From: Burkholderia sp. TSV86
GTDB lineage: Bacteria > Pseudomonadota > Gammaproteobacteria > Burkholderiales > Burkholderiaceae
NCBI RefSeq assembly: GCF_001522865.1
Contig: NZ_LOWB01000073.1
Span: 1-64,000 of the forward strand
Direction of reading: 5' to 3'
DNA length: 64,000 bases
Shown here: one piece after another, positions 30,462 to 42,555 of the stretch
Layout: the number at the start of each line of letters is the position of its first letter
Numbering within the stretch: position 1 is the stretch's first letter
Translations under genes and position numbers: made by a program
Notes under the pieces: model-generated
What the model was told of the DNA's origin: nothing
Database searches by the model: none
Seen by the model: only the letters and a program-made list of their open reading frames with translations

Positions 30462-31409
30462 ATGCAGGGACGTTCGTGGTGGGCGGTCGGTCGCCGGATG
30501 GCGGCGGGAATCGACGTGAACCGGCGCGCGGTGCGCGTCGCGGTGCTGAGCCGGCGGGGGCGCGGCGGCGCGCTGCGGATCGAGGCGCTTGACGCGCGGC
30601 CGTTGCCCGCCGGCGCGTTCGACACGCCCGACGATGGCGGCTGGCAGGCGGTGTCGGCGGCGCTGTCGGCGGTGCTGGGCGGTGCCGTGTTGATGCGGCC
30701 GGCCGGTTGGCGGCGAAGGCCCATCCCGGGCGTGATGGCGTTACCGGAAGGCGCGTTTTCGGTCGCGACGCTTTCGTGGCCGCGCGGCGCGGCGCGGGCG
30801 GGCGTCGAGCCCGCCGTGCGTGCGGCGGCCGAGCGGCTCACGGGGCTGGCGCGCGACGCGCTTGCGGTCGACTGGGACATCGGCGATACAGCGGCGCCGG
30901 GCGAAGTCGCGTTCGCGGCAGCGGCGCACGCGCATCTCGACGTGCGCATCGACGCGGCTGCATCGGCCGGCGTCGAACTTGTTGCAATCGACGGCGAGCC
31001 GCCTGCCGCGCTGCGGGCCGTTCGTCATGCCGCCGCACGCGAAATCGATGGCGGCGAGCCGTATCTTGCCGTCTGGATCGGCGATGGCGGCATGCATGGC
31101 TGGCTCATTTGCGGTGACGCCATTGCCGCGCAGGCCCGCTATCCGGCCCCCGAGCATGCGCATCCCGCCGATGCGTTGCGCGCGCTTGCGCAGGCGGGCG
31201 CGCCGCATTGCGCATTCGTCGCCGGCGATCTCGAATCGTTCGGCGGTGCGCGGGTTTCGCTAGCGGACGTCGGTGATTTGCTTGGCTGCATTGCTTTGCC
31301 GTTCGAATGCGCGGCCTGCGCGCCGCTCGGCTCGGTCGACGATGTGTTCGCCCGGTCGCCGGGCTTTGCGGTGGCGTTTGGGCTGGCGCTGCGTGGGGTA
31401 TTCGAATGA
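30462..31409 (+). CDS. pilM: PilM-type pilus/DNA-uptake assembly protein
   Basis: PilM is an actin-like cytoplasmic protein that binds the PilN tail at the inner membrane. The 315-residue product has the phosphate-1-like MAAGIDVNRRAVRVAVLSRR (about 13-32) and a C-terminal half with EPYLAVWIGDGGMHGWLICG and the final SPGFAVAFGLALRG. It is divergent from typical PilM and very alanine/arginine-rich. The start at 30462 follows GGAGGG (30450-30455). Its stop overlaps pilN. Position beside mrcA and before pilN-O-Q supports the call. Confidence 0.8.
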   Translation: MQGRSWWAVGRRMAAGIDVNRRAVRVAVLSRRGRGGALRIEALDARPLPAGAFDTPDDGGWQAVSAALSAVLGGAVLMRPAGWRRRPIPGVMALPEGAFSVATLSWPRGAARAGVEPAVRAAAERLTGLARDALAVDWDIGDTAAPGEVAFAAAAHAHLDVRIDAAASAGVELVAIDGEPPAALRAVRHAAAREIDGGEPYLAVWIGDGGMHGWLICGDAIAAQARYPAPEHAHPADALRALAQAGAPHCAFVAGDLESFGGARVSLADVGDLLGCIALPFECAACAPLGSVDDVFARSPGFAVAFGLALRGVFE

Positions 31410-32089
31410 CGCCGCGGGTTGCGAGCGGCTTCGCGCCTGCGCTCGAGCCACGGAAACAGCGCGCCCGGCTTGGCGGCTTCAACCTGCTGCCATATCGGGC
31501 TCGCGCTGCCCGGCGGCTCCGGCGGCGCGTGTTCGGCGAGATGGCCGCCGCCGTGTGCATTGGGATGGCGGGCGTGGCGCTATGGTGTGCCGGTCGCGCG
31601 GTCGAGCGGGAGCATTTCGAAGCGCAGCGTGTGTTGATGGAGCGCCGGTTGGCCGCATGGGCGCCTCAATTGAAGGAGGCGCAGCGTCTCGCGGGTTTGC
31701 GCGATGCCGAGCGCGATCGCATCGCTCGCGCGGCCGAGCGCGCTGCCTCCCGGACGCGGACGGTGAATCTGTTCGAGGCGTTGCAGCGGTTGCATTACGA
31801 CAGCGTACGCCTGACATCGATTCGCAGCGACGGATATGACGCGCGGCTCGAGGCGAACGCGCTCGATCACGCGGCCGCCATGCGATGGCTGCACGAACTT
31901 GAGCGCGCGCAACGCGGCTGGACAATCGAAGTGGCGGACTTGCAGGCGGCGCGTGACGCTCAGAGGGGCGGGCTGCACGCCGGCCGCTCGCTGGCGTTTT
32001 CGGTGCGGATCCACTGGCCGCTCCCGCCGGGCGGACGCATCGGCGCCGCCGCCGCGAGCGTTCGTCACGACGGGCGGGAGGGCGCATGA
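31406..32089 (+). CDS. pilN: PilN-type inner-membrane assembly protein
   Basis: The 227-residue product starts inside the pilM stop (ATGA). It has the PilN landmark GGFNLLPYRARAARRLRRRV (about 23-42), which binds PilM, one membrane segment (about 46-65), then a coiled-coil and a periplasmic ferredoxin-like domain. PilN pairs with PilO in the alignment complex of type IV pili and DNA-uptake machines. Confidence 0.82.
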   Translation: MTPRVASGFAPALEPRKQRARLGGFNLLPYRARAARRLRRRVFGEMAAAVCIGMAGVALWCAGRAVEREHFEAQRVLMERRLAAWAPQLKEAQRLAGLRDAERDRIARAAERAASRTRTVNLFEALQRLHYDSVRLTSIRSDGYDARLEANALDHAAAMRWLHELERAQRGWTIEVADLQAARDAQRGGLHAGRSLAFSVRIHWPLPPGGRIGAAAASVRHDGREGA

Positions 32090-32973
32090 GCCTCGCAACC
32101 GAACGCTCGGCAGTCTGGATGTTGTGGCGGAGAACGGCGCAGGCCAGCCGGTTGCGCGGCGTTTCCAGCGCCGGATGGCGTATCGCGGCGGGCGCTGCGC
32201 TCGCATGCGGCGTATTTGCGTGCGGCGTGCATGTCGGGCGCGACGCGGACTGGGGCGGCGTTGCGCGCAGCAAGAGCGCGCTTGATGCGGCGGCGTCACA
32301 TGTTGCGCGCGCTCGGCGGCTTCTCGCGGCCGCTTCCGGGCAATCTGCAGCAGCGTCACCGGCGGCGGCCAATGCTGACGCGCCGGATCGACGCGAAACA
32401 GCAGTGGATTTCGCGCTACGGCTTGCCGCCCATGCGCAAACGAGCGGCTTACGCGTGCGTCAGCTTGACCGGCTGGGCGGCGAATCCGTCGGCAGCCGGC
32501 GTGACGGAGGCGCGTACACACTTGCGCTGAGCGCGGAGGGGGATTTCTCTGCGTTTCTGCATTTTTTTGCCGGGCTTGCGTTGCTGTCGCCGCTCGTTGT
32601 GCCGGTTACATCCAGCGCGAAGCGCGATGGCGAGACAACCGTGCTCGAAACGCGGCTGGACGTGTGGCCCGGGCTGCCGGGCCGGGTGGGGCGGCTGTGG
32701 GCGAATGCGCCGGATGCGCCAAGGGTCGATCCGTTTGCCGTGATGCCTATGTTCGCAGCCGGCGAGGCCGAGGGCGGCGCGCGGCTCGTCGGTGTGCTGA
32801 GCGATCGGCGCAGTGGCCTTGCGTTGTTCGAGCGCGGCAGCGCAGCGTGGTCGGTCGCGGCCGGGCAAGCGGTTGGCGGCGATCGTCTCGCCAGGATCGA
32901 CGCAGGCGGCGTGACGCTTGTGACGCACGATGGCGGGCAGCGGGCGATGCGCATTGGCGGAGGGGCGAAGTGA
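32086..32973 (+). CDS. pilO: PilO-type protein fused to a PilP-like C-terminal domain
   Basis: At 295 residues this is clearly longer than normal PilO (about 205-215). It has a membrane segment (about 32-50), a coiled-coil, and a periplasmic domain to about residue 195. The C-terminal 80 residues (214-295: VDPFAVMPMF, then GARLVGVLSDRRSGLALFER and AWSVAAGQAVGGDRLARIDA) match the shape of the PilP homology domain, which docks PilNO to the secretin. No separate pilP exists in the cluster, so I infer a PilO-PilP fusion. It overlaps pilN by 4 bases and the secretin by 1. Confidence 0.75.
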   Translation: MSLATERSAVWMLWRRTAQASRLRGVSSAGWRIAAGAALACGVFACGVHVGRDADWGGVARSKSALDAAASHVARARRLLAAASGQSAAASPAAANADAPDRRETAVDFALRLAAHAQTSGLRVRQLDRLGGESVGSRRDGGAYTLALSAEGDFSAFLHFFAGLALLSPLVVPVTSSAKRDGETTVLETRLDVWPGLPGRVGRLWANAPDAPRVDPFAVMPMFAAGEAEGGARLVGVLSDRRSGLALFERGSAAWSVAAGQAVGGDRLARIDAGGVTLVTHDGGQRAMRIGGGAK

Positions 32974-34769
32974 TGTGCGTGCATGTTCGCTTATGGTTGA
33001 GCGGTGCGATCACGATCACGGTTGCGATCGCGACGGCAGGCTCGGCCGCCGCGTCGCCTTTGCCTCCGATTCCGCCGTTGCCCGCCGACTTTTCAACGGG
33101 CACGCATTTGACTGCCCCGGTTGGCGTGCCAGGGTACGCGCCGCTGCCGGGGAAATTCGCGTGGCAGACCGCAAGCGCGGTGCGAGGAGCTTCGTTTCAG
33201 AGCATGCGCGACGATAGCGGCACGGCGCATGGCGGGGGCGATGGCGGAGGCATTGGCGGCGTGGGCGAGGCAGGCGTCAACGGGGAAAGTGCCGGCGAGC
33301 AGTACGGCGGTGCGGCGGGAGCGTCGGGCAGCGGCGCGCAGGCAGCCGACGCATCGGCTGAGTACTTAGCGAGCGAAAGTTCACCAGCGAGCGGCGCTTC
33401 ATCCAGCGTGGCGCAACCAAGCCCCGTCCAGGCCGCGGGCGCAATGCTCGAAGGGCCGCCGATACCGCTCGCACCGGTGTTGCACATGACCGAAACGCCG
33501 CTCGACCGGCCGGTGCCGGGCGAGGCCGCCGCAACCGCACTCACACCCGCACCCGGCGATGACCGCCCGATCTCGCTCAACCTGCAGCAAGCGAGTCTCG
33601 CGGCCGTTTTCGATGCATTCGCGCGCTTTACCGGTCTGAATATCATCGTCAGCGAACGGGTGCGGGGCACTGTATCGCTGCGTCTTGCGAACGTGCGCTG
33701 GCGCAGCGCATTCGATGCGCTGCTGGATGCGCACGGCCTCGCGATGGCCCGGCGCGGGCAGGTGATCTGGGTCGCGCCCATTGCGGAACTTGCCGAACGG
33801 GAGCGCTTGCGTTTTGACGCGCACGCGCGCGCCGCCGAACTGGAGCCGCTCGAAAGCCGCAGTTTCGTGCTGCGCTACGCGCGCGCGGCCGACCTGCAGC
33901 GCCTGCTCACGGGCTCGGGCGGACAGCGCGTGTTGTCCAGGCGTGGCTCGCTGCTGGCCGATCCGCGAACGAATCTGCTGTTCATCACCGATTTGCCGGT
34001 GCGTGTCGCGCAACTCGCCGAGCTGGTCGGCAAGCTAGACGCGCCGTCGAGGCAGGTGCTGATCGAAGCGCGGATCGTCGAAGGCGACCGGGGGTTTTCG
34101 CGCAATCTGGGAGCGCGTCTCGCATTGCGGGCGACCGACGCCAGCGATCGGGCGACAGGTATCGTCGGCAACCGCGACGGCGGCACGTTGACCGACTTGA
34201 CGGCGCGGCCCGTCGGCGGTTTCGCCGCGGCGAGCGCCGGCCTTACGCTCTTTGCCGCACGGGCGAGCCGCCTGCTCGACGTCGAGTTGAGCGCGCTTGA
34301 ATCCGAGGGGCGGGGCCAGATCGTATCGAGCCCGCGTGTCGTGACGGCCGATCGGACCCGGGCCGTCGTCGAGCAGGGCGCCGAACTCCCCTATCAGGCG
34401 AAGGTCGGGCAAGGCGTATCCGGCGTCCAGTTCCGGCGCGCGACGCTCAAGCTTGAGGTTGAGCCGCAGATCACGCCGGACGGGCGGGTGATCCTGGATC
34501 TCGACATCGCGAAGGACAGCGTCGGGGAGGACACCGCGTCAGGCCCGGCGATCAATACGAAGCATGTGCAGACGCGAGTCGAGGTCGAAAACGGCGGAAC
34601 CGTGTCGATCGGCGGGATTTACGCGAGCGATGACCGTGACGATGTGACTCGCGTGCCGCTCTTGGGCAAAATACCGGTGTTGGGGGCGCTGTTCCGGCAT
34701 CGGGCGTTGCGCGCGCAGCGCAGCGAACTCGTCGTCTACATTACGCCGACCGTCGTGATCGGGCCCTGA
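32973..34769 (+). CDS. pilQ: Outer-membrane secretin, PilQ/HofQ type
   Basis: This 598-residue protein has a signal peptide (about 1-27), a long low-complexity Gly/Ser/Ala/Pro region to about residue 185, an STN domain (ISLNLQQASLAAVFDAFARF), an N1 domain (SFVLRYARAADLQRLLTGSG) and a complete secretin domain ending VPLLGKIPVLGALFRHRALR and SELVVYITPTVV. The N-terminal AMIN domains of classic PilQ are not apparent. It forms the outer-membrane pore for a pilus or DNA uptake. ATG 32973 overlaps the pilO stop. Confidence 0.88.
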   Translation: MCVHVRLWLSGAITITVAIATAGSAAASPLPPIPPLPADFSTGTHLTAPVGVPGYAPLPGKFAWQTASAVRGASFQSMRDDSGTAHGGGDGGGIGGVGEAGVNGESAGEQYGGAAGASGSGAQAADASAEYLASESSPASGASSSVAQPSPVQAAGAMLEGPPIPLAPVLHMTETPLDRPVPGEAAATALTPAPGDDRPISLNLQQASLAAVFDAFARFTGLNIIVSERVRGTVSLRLANVRWRSAFDALLDAHGLAMARRGQVIWVAPIAELAERERLRFDAHARAAELEPLESRSFVLRYARAADLQRLLTGSGGQRVLSRRGSLLADPRTNLLFITDLPVRVAQLAELVGKLDAPSRQVLIEARIVEGDRGFSRNLGARLALRATDASDRATGIVGNRDGGTLTDLTARPVGGFAAASAGLTLFAARASRLLDVELSALESEGRGQIVSSPRVVTADRTRAVVEQGAELPYQAKVGQGVSGVQFRRATLKLEVEPQITPDGRVILDLDIAKDSVGEDTASGPAINTKHVQTRVEVENGGTVSIGGIYASDDRDDVTRVPLLGKIPVLGALFRHRALRAQRSELVVYITPTVVIGP

Positions 34770-34860
34770 TGCGCCCGCGCGTCGCGCGCAGCCAGGCTCG
34801 ACAACGCAGGCGCTTTGCCAGTAAGCTGCGCCAGACTATTCATTGAAGCAGAGGAAGCCG

Positions 34861-35427
34861 TTGCAAGCGCGGGACTCAAACGTCAACGTATTTTTCGTCG
34901 GGCTCATGGGGGCGGGCAAAACCACCGTGGGCCGGGCGGTCGCGCGCCGGCTCGACAGGCCCTTCTTCGATTCGGACCACGAAATCGAGGCGCGCACCGG
35001 CGCACGCATTCCGGTTATCTTCGAACTCGAGGGCGAGGCTGGTTTTCGCGATCGCGAGGCGCAAATGATCGCCGAGCTTACGCAGCGCGAGAATGTCGTG
35101 ATCGCGACGGGCGGCGGCGCGATCCTGCGTGCCGAAAACCGCGCGCTGCTGCATTCGCGTGGTCTCGTGGTCTATTTGCGCGCAAATCCGCACGATCTGT
35201 GGCTGCGCACGCGCAAAGACAAAAACCGCCCGCTACTGCAAACGGACGATCCGAAGGCTAAGCTCGAGGCGCTTTTCCAAGCGCGCGATCCGCTTTATCG
35301 CGAATGCGCGCATTTCGTTATCGAAACCGGCAGGCCGTCCGTCAACGGGCTCGTCAATATGGTGCTGATGCAGCTCGAAATGGCGGGTGTCGTCGCGAAG
35401 CCGATGCTCGGGTCTGTCGACAGATGA
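34861..35427 (+). CDS. aroK: Shikimate kinase
   Basis: AroK phosphorylates shikimate in the pathway to aromatic amino acids. The 188-residue protein has the P-loop [11 protein letters not shown] (about 12-22), the substrate motif [11 protein letters not shown] and TGGGAILR, and the lid arginine region [12 protein letters not shown] choose the TTG at 34861 because GAGGAAG lies 4 bases before it; a TTG at 34843 is in frame. The pilQ-aroK-aroB order is standard in beta- and gammaproteobacteria. Confidence 0.94.
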   Translation: MQARDSNVNVFFVGLMGAGKTTVGRAVARRLDRPFFDSDHEIEARTGARIPVIFELEGEAGFRDREAQMIAELTQRENVVIATGGGAILRAENRALLHSRGLVVYLRANPHDLWLRTRKDKNRPLLQTDDPKAKLEALFQARDPLYRECAHFVIETGRPSVNGLVNMVLMQLEMAGVVAKPMLGSVDR

Positions 35428-35611
35428 AGCGTGTGTGTGAATGCCTGGCGTTGCGTGCTGTGCAGCGAATGCCGCTCGAGGCGTCCTCGAAGCGGACTTT
35501 CTTTAGCGGAGCGGTTTTCCCAGCGTCGCCCAACGGAAATTCCCTGGAGGGAGCGTCGCGCTGCCCGCGTCGCGCTCATCCATGCACGTTTCATTTGTCA
35601 GCAGACTTCAT

Positions 35612-36691
35612 ATGATTACCGTCAATGTCGACCTGGGCGAGCGCGCCTATCCGATTCATATCGGCACCGGCCTCATCGGCCGCACCGAGCTTTATGCACC
35701 GTACCTCGCGGGTTCGTCCGTCACGATCGTCACGAACACGACCGTCGATCCGCTTTATGGCGATACGTTACGCGCGGCGCTCGCGCCGCTCGGCAAGCGC
35801 GTGTCGAGTGTCGTATTGCCGGATGGCGAAGCGTACAAAAACTGGGAAACGCTGAATTTGATCTTCGACGGTTTGCTCAGTGAGCGGGCGGACCGCAAGA
35901 CGACGCTGATCGCCTTGGGCGGCGGCGTGATCGGCGACATGACGGGCTTTGCCGCCGCGTGCTATATGCGCGGCGTGCCTTTCATCCAGGTGCCGACAAC
36001 GCTGCTGGCGCAGGTCGATTCATCGGTCGGCGGCAAGACGGGCATCAATCATCCGCTCGGCAAGAACATGATCGGCGCGTTTTATCAGCCGCAAGCGGTC
36101 ATCTCCGACATCGGCGCGCTCGGCAGCCTGCCCGAGCGCGAGCTTGCGGCGGGCATCGCCGAGGTCATCAAGACGGGCGCGATCGCCGACGCGGAGTTTT
36201 TCGACTGGATCGAGGCGAACATCGCCGCGCTGAATCGGCGCGATCCGCAAGCGCTCGCACACGCGGTCAAACGCTCGTGCGAGATCAAGGCGAGCGTGGT
36301 CGCGGCCGACGAGCGCGAGGGCGGCCTGCGCGCGATCCTCAATTTCGGCCATACGTTCGGGCATGCGATCGAGGCGGGCCTCGGCTATGGCGAGTGGCTG
36401 CACGGCGAGGCGGTTGGCTGCGGGATGGTGATGGCGGCCGATCTGTCGGTGCGCGCAGGCCATCTCGACGACGCGTCGCGGGTGCGGCTTGCGAGGCTCG
36501 TCGAGGCCGCACATTTGCCGACTCGGGCCCCCCATCTGGGCGACGAACGCTACGTCGAGCTGATGCGCGTCGACAAGAAGGCGCAAGCCGGCGCGATCAA
36601 GTTCGTTTTGCTTACGCGCCTGGGCGAAGCGATCGTCACTGCTGCGCCGGACGATGCCGTTGCCGCGACGCTCGCGGCCAGCACCCGGTAA
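35612..36691 (+). CDS. aroB: 3-dehydroquinate synthase
   Basis: AroB turns DAHP into 3-dehydroquinate, the second shikimate step, using NAD and a divalent metal. The 359-residue enzyme has [20 protein letters not shown] (NAD region, about 100-119), [20 protein letters not shown] and the metal-ligand motif [13 protein letters not shown]. Ten further codons upstream are in frame, but the ATG at 35612 gives the family start [16 protein letters not shown] 184-base gap separates it from aroK. Confidence 0.96.
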   Translation: MITVNVDLGERAYPIHIGTGLIGRTELYAPYLAGSSVTIVTNTTVDPLYGDTLRAALAPLGKRVSSVVLPDGEAYKNWETLNLIFDGLLSERADRKTTLIALGGGVIGDMTGFAAACYMRGVPFIQVPTTLLAQVDSSVGGKTGINHPLGKNMIGAFYQPQAVISDIGALGSLPERELAAGIAEVIKTGAIADAEFFDWIEANIAALNRRDPQALAHAVKRSCEIKASVVAADEREGGLRAILNFGHTFGHAIEAGLGYGEWLHGEAVGCGMVMAADLSVRAGHLDDASRVRLARLVEAAHLPTRAPHLGDERYVELMRVDKKAQAGAIKFVLLTRLGEAIVTAAPDDAVAATLAASTR

Positions 36692-36738
36692 CGCGGCGCG
36701 GGCCGAGCCGGCGCCATTGACGTGGAGGACACGATACG

Positions 36739-37980
36739 GTGAGCGAAACATCCGGCAGCATCCCGAGCCAAGCACGTGGCGATTCCCACGATGCGCGGCA
36801 CGCGCGCATAGGCGAGGCCGGCTGCGTGCCCGTCGCCGCGCCGACGACCGCCGCGCTCGAAGCGCACCTTGCGCCTTATGCGGCGCACGCGTCGCAATCG
36901 CGCGGCCGGCGCCATCCCGAGCCTCCACCTGCCGCGCGCACCGAATTCCAGCGCGATCGCGACCGCATCGTCCATTCCACCGCGTTCAGGCGTCTCGAAT
37001 ACAAGACGCAAGTCTTTGTGAACCACGAAGGCGATCTGTTCCGCACGCGGCTCACGCATAGTCTCGAAGTCGCGCAGATTGCCCGTTCGGTCGCGCGCAA
37101 CCTGCGCCTGAACGAGGATCTTGTCGAAGCGATCTCGCTCGCGCACGATCTCGGCCATACCCCGTTCGGCCATGCGGGGCAGGACGCGCTCAACGCGTGC
37201 ATGCGCGATTACGGCGGATTCGAGCACAATTTGCAGAGCCTTGCCGTCGTCGACGAACTCGAAGAGCACTACGGCGCGTTCAACGGACTCAATTTGTGCT
37301 TCGAGACGCGCGAAGGCATTTTGAAGCATTGCTCGCGCGACAACGCGCGCAAGCTCGGCGAACTTGGCGAGCGGTTCCTGCAAGGCCGTCAACCGTCGCT
37401 CGAGGCGCAACTCGCGAACATTGCGGACGAGATCGCATACAACAATCACGACGTCGACGACGGCCTGCGCTCCGGCCTCATCACGATCGCGCAGCTCGCC
37501 GAGCTTGAGCTATGGCAGAGCCATTACGCGGCGGCGCTTGCCGAGTATCCGCATCTCGAAGGCCGGCGCCTCGTTCACGAGACGGTGCGCCGGATCATCA
37601 ATACGCTGATCGTCGATCTGATCGACGAAACGATGCGCAATCTCGCGCGCCATGCGCCCACCTCGCTCGACGACGTGCGCACGGCGCCGCCCATCGTTGC
37701 GCACAGCGAGCGCATCGCTGCGCAGGCCGCCGCGCTCAAGCGCTTTCTGTTCAAGAACCTGTACCGCCACTATCGCGTGATGCGCATGGCGAGCAAGGCG
37801 CAGCGGATCATCACCGCGCTTTTCAACGCATTCATCGGCGATCCGCGTCTGTTGCCGCCTGATTATCAGACGTCCGACACTGCGCGGCAGCCGCGTCTCG
37901 TCGCGCACTACATCGCCGGCATGACCGATCGCTTCGCGGTCAAAGAGCATCAACGCCTGTTTGTCATAGACGAAAACTAG
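36739..37980 (+). CDS. dgt: Deoxyguanosine triphosphate triphosphohydrolase-like protein
   Basis: This HD-domain enzyme of the Dgt family hydrolyses dNTPs to nucleoside and triphosphate. The 413-residue protein starts at GTG 36739 after GGAGG. The metal-binding HD motifs are [15 protein letters not shown] and [14 protein letters not shown]. The first 70 residues are variable and probably disordered. It follows aroB directly, as in related genomes. Confidence 0.92.
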   Translation: MSETSGSIPSQARGDSHDARHARIGEAGCVPVAAPTTAALEAHLAPYAAHASQSRGRRHPEPPPAARTEFQRDRDRIVHSTAFRRLEYKTQVFVNHEGDLFRTRLTHSLEVAQIARSVARNLRLNEDLVEAISLAHDLGHTPFGHAGQDALNACMRDYGGFEHNLQSLAVVDELEEHYGAFNGLNLCFETREGILKHCSRDNARKLGELGERFLQGRQPSLEAQLANIADEIAYNNHDVDDGLRSGLITIAQLAELELWQSHYAAALAEYPHLEGRRLVHETVRRIINTLIVDLIDETMRNLARHAPTSLDDVRTAPPIVAHSERIAAQAAALKRFLFKNLYRHYRVMRMASKAQRIITALFNAFIGDPRLLPPDYQTSDTARQPRLVAHYIAGMTDRFAVKEHQRLFVIDEN

Positions 37981-38073
37981 ACTGCCGGATTCGCCGCGTC
38001 CGGTGCCGGGGCAACGCACGCCGGGCCGCGCGGCGCGATTTTGCCCTCGTGGGGGAGTCAAGGAGAGAAGTCG

Positions 38074-39405
38074 ATGAAATACAAGAACAAGACGCTGGTT
38101 CGTTCGCTCGCGTGCGCCGGTGCGCTATGGCTCGGCGCGCAGCACGCCGCGTGCGCGGCAACCGAGATTCAGTTCTGGCATGCGATGGAGGCAGCGCTCG
38201 GCGAGCGCGTGAACGAGATCGCGGCGCAGTTCAACGCGTCGCAAGGCGATTACAAGATCGTGCCGGTCTACAAGGGCGCTTACGATCAGGCGCTCGCGGC
38301 GGGCATCGCCGCGTACCGCAGCGGCGACGCGCCGGCGATCCTCCAAGTGTACGAAGTCGGCACCGCGACGATGATGCAGGCAAAAAAGGCCGTGCTGCCG
38401 GTCTCCGACGTGTTCGCGCGCGCGGGCGTGCCGCTCGACGAACAGGCTTTCGTGCCGACGATCGCGAGCTATTACAGCGATGCGAGGACGGGGCATCTCG
38501 TCTCGATGCCTTTCAACAGTTCGACGCCCGTGCTGTATTACAACAAGGATGCGTTCAAGAAAGCGGGGCTCGATCCGAATCAGCCGCCGAAAACCTGGGC
38601 CGACGTGAAAGCCGACGCGCAAAAGCTGAAGAAAGCGGGCTACGCGTGCGGCTATACGACGGGCTGGCAGGGCTGGATCCAGCTCGAGAATTACAGCGCG
38701 TGGCACGGGCTGCCGTTCGCGACGCGCAATAACGGCTTCGACGGCGCGGACGCCGCGCTTTCGTTCAACCAGCCGCAACAGGTCGCGCACATTCAGTTCC
38801 TGCAGGACATGGCGAAGGAAGGCACGTTCACGTATGTCGGCCGCAAGGACGAGGCAAGCGCGAAGTTCTACAGCGGCGACTGCGCGATCATGACCACATC
38901 GTCGGGCGCGCTCGCGACGATCCGCAAATACGCGAAGTTCGATTTCGGCACTGGAATGATGCCGTATGACGCGAGCGTGAAAGGCGCGCCGCAGAATGCG
39001 ATCATCGGTGGCGCGAGCCTGTGGGTGCTGGCGGGCAAGGACGCGAACACGTACAAGGGCGTTGCGAAATTCCTGTCGTACCTGCGCTCGCCGGCCGTCG
39101 CGGCGAAGTGGCACCAGGATACGGGCTATCTGCCGGTGACGGCGGCCGCCTACGATCTCACGCGCGAGCAGGGCTTCTACGCGAAGCATCCGGGCTCGGA
39201 CACCGCGATCAAGCAGATGATGAACAAGCCGCCGTTGCCGTATACGAAGGGATTGCGGCTTGGCAACATGCCGCAGATCCGCACGATCGTCGACGAAGAG
39301 CTTGAGCAGGTGTGGGCGCAGAAAAAGACGCCGAAAGCCGCGCTCGATTCGGCCGTGGCGCGCGGCGACGAACTGCTGCGCCGCTTCGAGAAATCGGCTA
39401 GCTGA
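38074..39405 (+). CDS. ugpB: Glycerol-3-phosphate ABC transporter, periplasmic binding protein UgpB
   Basis: UgpB captures sn-glycerol-3-phosphate and glycerophosphodiesters. The 443-residue protein has a signal peptide cleaved near QHAACA (about residue 29), then [20 protein letters not shown], the usual start of mature UgpB. Binding-site regions include [33 protein letters not shown] and [24 protein letters not shown] precedes the ATG. It opens the ugp operon; a 232-base gap precedes ugpA. Confidence 0.93.
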   Translation: MKYKNKTLVRSLACAGALWLGAQHAACAATEIQFWHAMEAALGERVNEIAAQFNASQGDYKIVPVYKGAYDQALAAGIAAYRSGDAPAILQVYEVGTATMMQAKKAVLPVSDVFARAGVPLDEQAFVPTIASYYSDARTGHLVSMPFNSSTPVLYYNKDAFKKAGLDPNQPPKTWADVKADAQKLKKAGYACGYTTGWQGWIQLENYSAWHGLPFATRNNGFDGADAALSFNQPQQVAHIQFLQDMAKEGTFTYVGRKDEASAKFYSGDCAIMTTSSGALATIRKYAKFDFGTGMMPYDASVKGAPQNAIIGGASLWVLAGKDANTYKGVAKFLSYLRSPAVAAKWHQDTGYLPVTAAAYDLTREQGFYAKHPGSDTAIKQMMNKPPLPYTKGLRLGNMPQIRTIVDEELEQVWAQKKTPKAALDSAVARGDELLRRFEKSAS

Positions 39406-39637
39406 GTGGCCAGCCGCGGTGATGTGCGGCGCGCGAACCGTGCTGCCGCCGGCGCGTGCGGGCGGTGCGCTTCGCCGCTGCTGCGATGATGACGGCCGCT
39501 AAGCCCGCCCCCGTTGCAGCCGCGATGACACCCCCCGCGTTCACGGCCACTGCCGCGCTCCGTGCGCGCAGCGGCAGCGACGGCAGAACCGCCGGCGCGC
39601 GGCCGTTTTCTTCTCCTCTGCATTCGATATCGATCCG

Positions 39638-40522
39638 ATGACTTCCCGTTCTCGTTTCGGCGCGAGCGTGCTGCCGTATCTGCTTGTCGCGCCGCAGCTC
39701 GCGATCACCGCGATCTTTTTCGTCTGGCCGGCAGGCGTTGCGCTCTGGCAATCGACGCAAATGCAGGATGCGTTCGGCACGTCGAGCGAATTCGTCGGCT
39801 TGGGCAATTTTGCGCGCCTCTTTGCCGATCCGCTCTATGTCGAGTCGTTCAAGACGACGCTCATGTTCAGCGCCTGCGTGACCGTGGCCGGGCTTGCCGT
39901 GGCGCTCGTGCTCGCCGCGTGCGTCGACCGGGTGGTGCGCGGCGCGCGCGCGTATCGCACGCTGCTGATCTGGCCATATGCCGTCGCGCCGACGATCGCC
40001 GCCGTATTGTGGGCGTTCCTGTTCAATCCGAGCATTGGCGTGCTCACCTACGCGCTCGCGCGGGGCGGCATCGTCTGGAATCATGCGTTGAACGGCGGCC
40101 AGGCGATGCTGCTCGTCGTGATTGCGTCGGTGTGGAAGCAGTTGAGCTACAACTTTCTGTTCTTCTATGCGGGCCTGCAAGCGATTCCGCGTTCGCTGAT
40201 CGAGGCGGCGGCGATCGACGGCGCGGGCCCGGTGCGGCGTTTCTTCGATATCGCGCTGCCGCTGTTGTCGCCGACGAGCTTCTTTCTGCTCGTCGTCAAT
40301 CTCGTCTACGCGTTCTTCGACACGTTCCCGGTGATCGATGCCGCCACCGCGGGCGGTCCCGCGCAAAGCACGAAGACGCTGATCTACAAGATCTACGCGG
40401 AAGGGTTTCAGGGGCTCGATATCGGCAGCTCGGGCGCGCAGTCGGTCGTGCTGATGGCGATCGTCGTCGTGCTGACGGTGGTCCAGTTCCGTTTTGTCGA
40501 GCGCAGGGTGCAATACGCATGA
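39638..40522 (+). CDS. ugpA: Glycerol-3-phosphate ABC transporter permease UgpA
   Basis: One of the two permease subunits, 294 residues with six membrane helices. The EAA loop that contacts the ATPase reads [20 protein letters not shown] (about 188-207). It overlaps ugpE by 4 bases. The gap before it (39406-39637) shows no strong hairpin or promoter. Confidence 0.93.
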   Translation: MTSRSRFGASVLPYLLVAPQLAITAIFFVWPAGVALWQSTQMQDAFGTSSEFVGLGNFARLFADPLYVESFKTTLMFSACVTVAGLAVALVLAACVDRVVRGARAYRTLLIWPYAVAPTIAAVLWAFLFNPSIGVLTYALARGGIVWNHALNGGQAMLLVVIASVWKQLSYNFLFFYAGLQAIPRSLIEAAAIDGAGPVRRFFDIALPLLSPTSFFLLVVNLVYAFFDTFPVIDAATAGGPAQSTKTLIYKIYAEGFQGLDIGSSGAQSVVLMAIVVVLTVVQFRFVERRVQYA

Positions 40523-41364
40523 TCGAGAATCGCAAGGGCTTCGACCTGTTATGCCATGCGGTGCTGCTCGCGGGCGTCGCGGTGATCGTGTTTCCCGTGT
40601 ACGTCGGCTTTTGCGCCGCGACGATGAGCGCGCGCGAGGTGTTCACAGTGCCGCTGTCGCTGGTGCCGAGCACGCATCTCGTCGAGAACGTCGCGGTTGT
40701 TTGGCACCACGGCAGCGGCGCGATGACGACGCCGTTCGGCGTCGCGCTCGCCAACAGCGTGGCGATGGCGCTCGCGATCGCGGCGGGCAAGATCGCGGTG
40801 TCGATCCTGTCCGCCTACGCGATCGTCTATTTCCGCTTCCCGTTGCGCAATGCGGCGTTCTGGCTGATCTTCGCCACACTGATGCTGCCTGTCGAGGTGC
40901 GCATCTTTCCGACCGTGCAGGTCGTGTCGACGCTGCATTTGACGAACAGCTACGCGGGGCTCACGCTGCCGCTGATCGCGTCGGCAACCGCGACGTTCCT
41001 GTTCCGCCAGTTCTTCCTGACGCTGCCCGACGAGCTTGTCGATGCCGCCCGGATCGACGGCGCGGGACCGCTGCGGTTTTTCTGGGACGTCGTGCTGCCG
41101 TTGTCGAGAACGAGCATCGCGGCGCTTTTCGTGATCACGTTCATCTACGGTTGGAATCGGTATCTATGGCCGATCCTGATCACGACCGACGCGTCGCTCG
41201 CGACGGCCGTCGTCGGCATCAAATCGATGATTGCGAGCGGCGACGCCGCTACCGAATGGCATCTCGTGATGGCCGCGACGCTCGTGGCGATGCTGCCGCC
41301 GCTCGCCGTCGTGCTCGCGATGCAGCGCTGGTTCGTGCGCGGGCTCGTCGATTCGGAAAAGTGA
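40519..41364 (+). CDS. ugpE: Glycerol-3-phosphate ABC transporter permease UgpE
   Basis: The second permease, 281 residues, six helices, EAA loop [20 protein letters not shown] (about 177-196). Its ATG lies in the ugpA stop (ATGA), implying paired synthesis of the two subunits. Confidence 0.93.
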   Translation: MIENRKGFDLLCHAVLLAGVAVIVFPVYVGFCAATMSAREVFTVPLSLVPSTHLVENVAVVWHHGSGAMTTPFGVALANSVAMALAIAAGKIAVSILSAYAIVYFRFPLRNAAFWLIFATLMLPVEVRIFPTVQVVSTLHLTNSYAGLTLPLIASATATFLFRQFFLTLPDELVDAARIDGAGPLRFFWDVVLPLSRTSIAALFVITFIYGWNRYLWPILITTDASLATAVVGIKSMIASGDAATEWHLVMAATLVAMLPPLAVVLAMQRWFVRGLVDSEK

Positions 41365-41389
41365 CACGCAACCTGGAGGGTGGGAACGC

Positions 41390-42532
<1,143 letters not shown>

Positions 42533-42555
42533 GCATTTCCAACGGGGCCTGTCCG

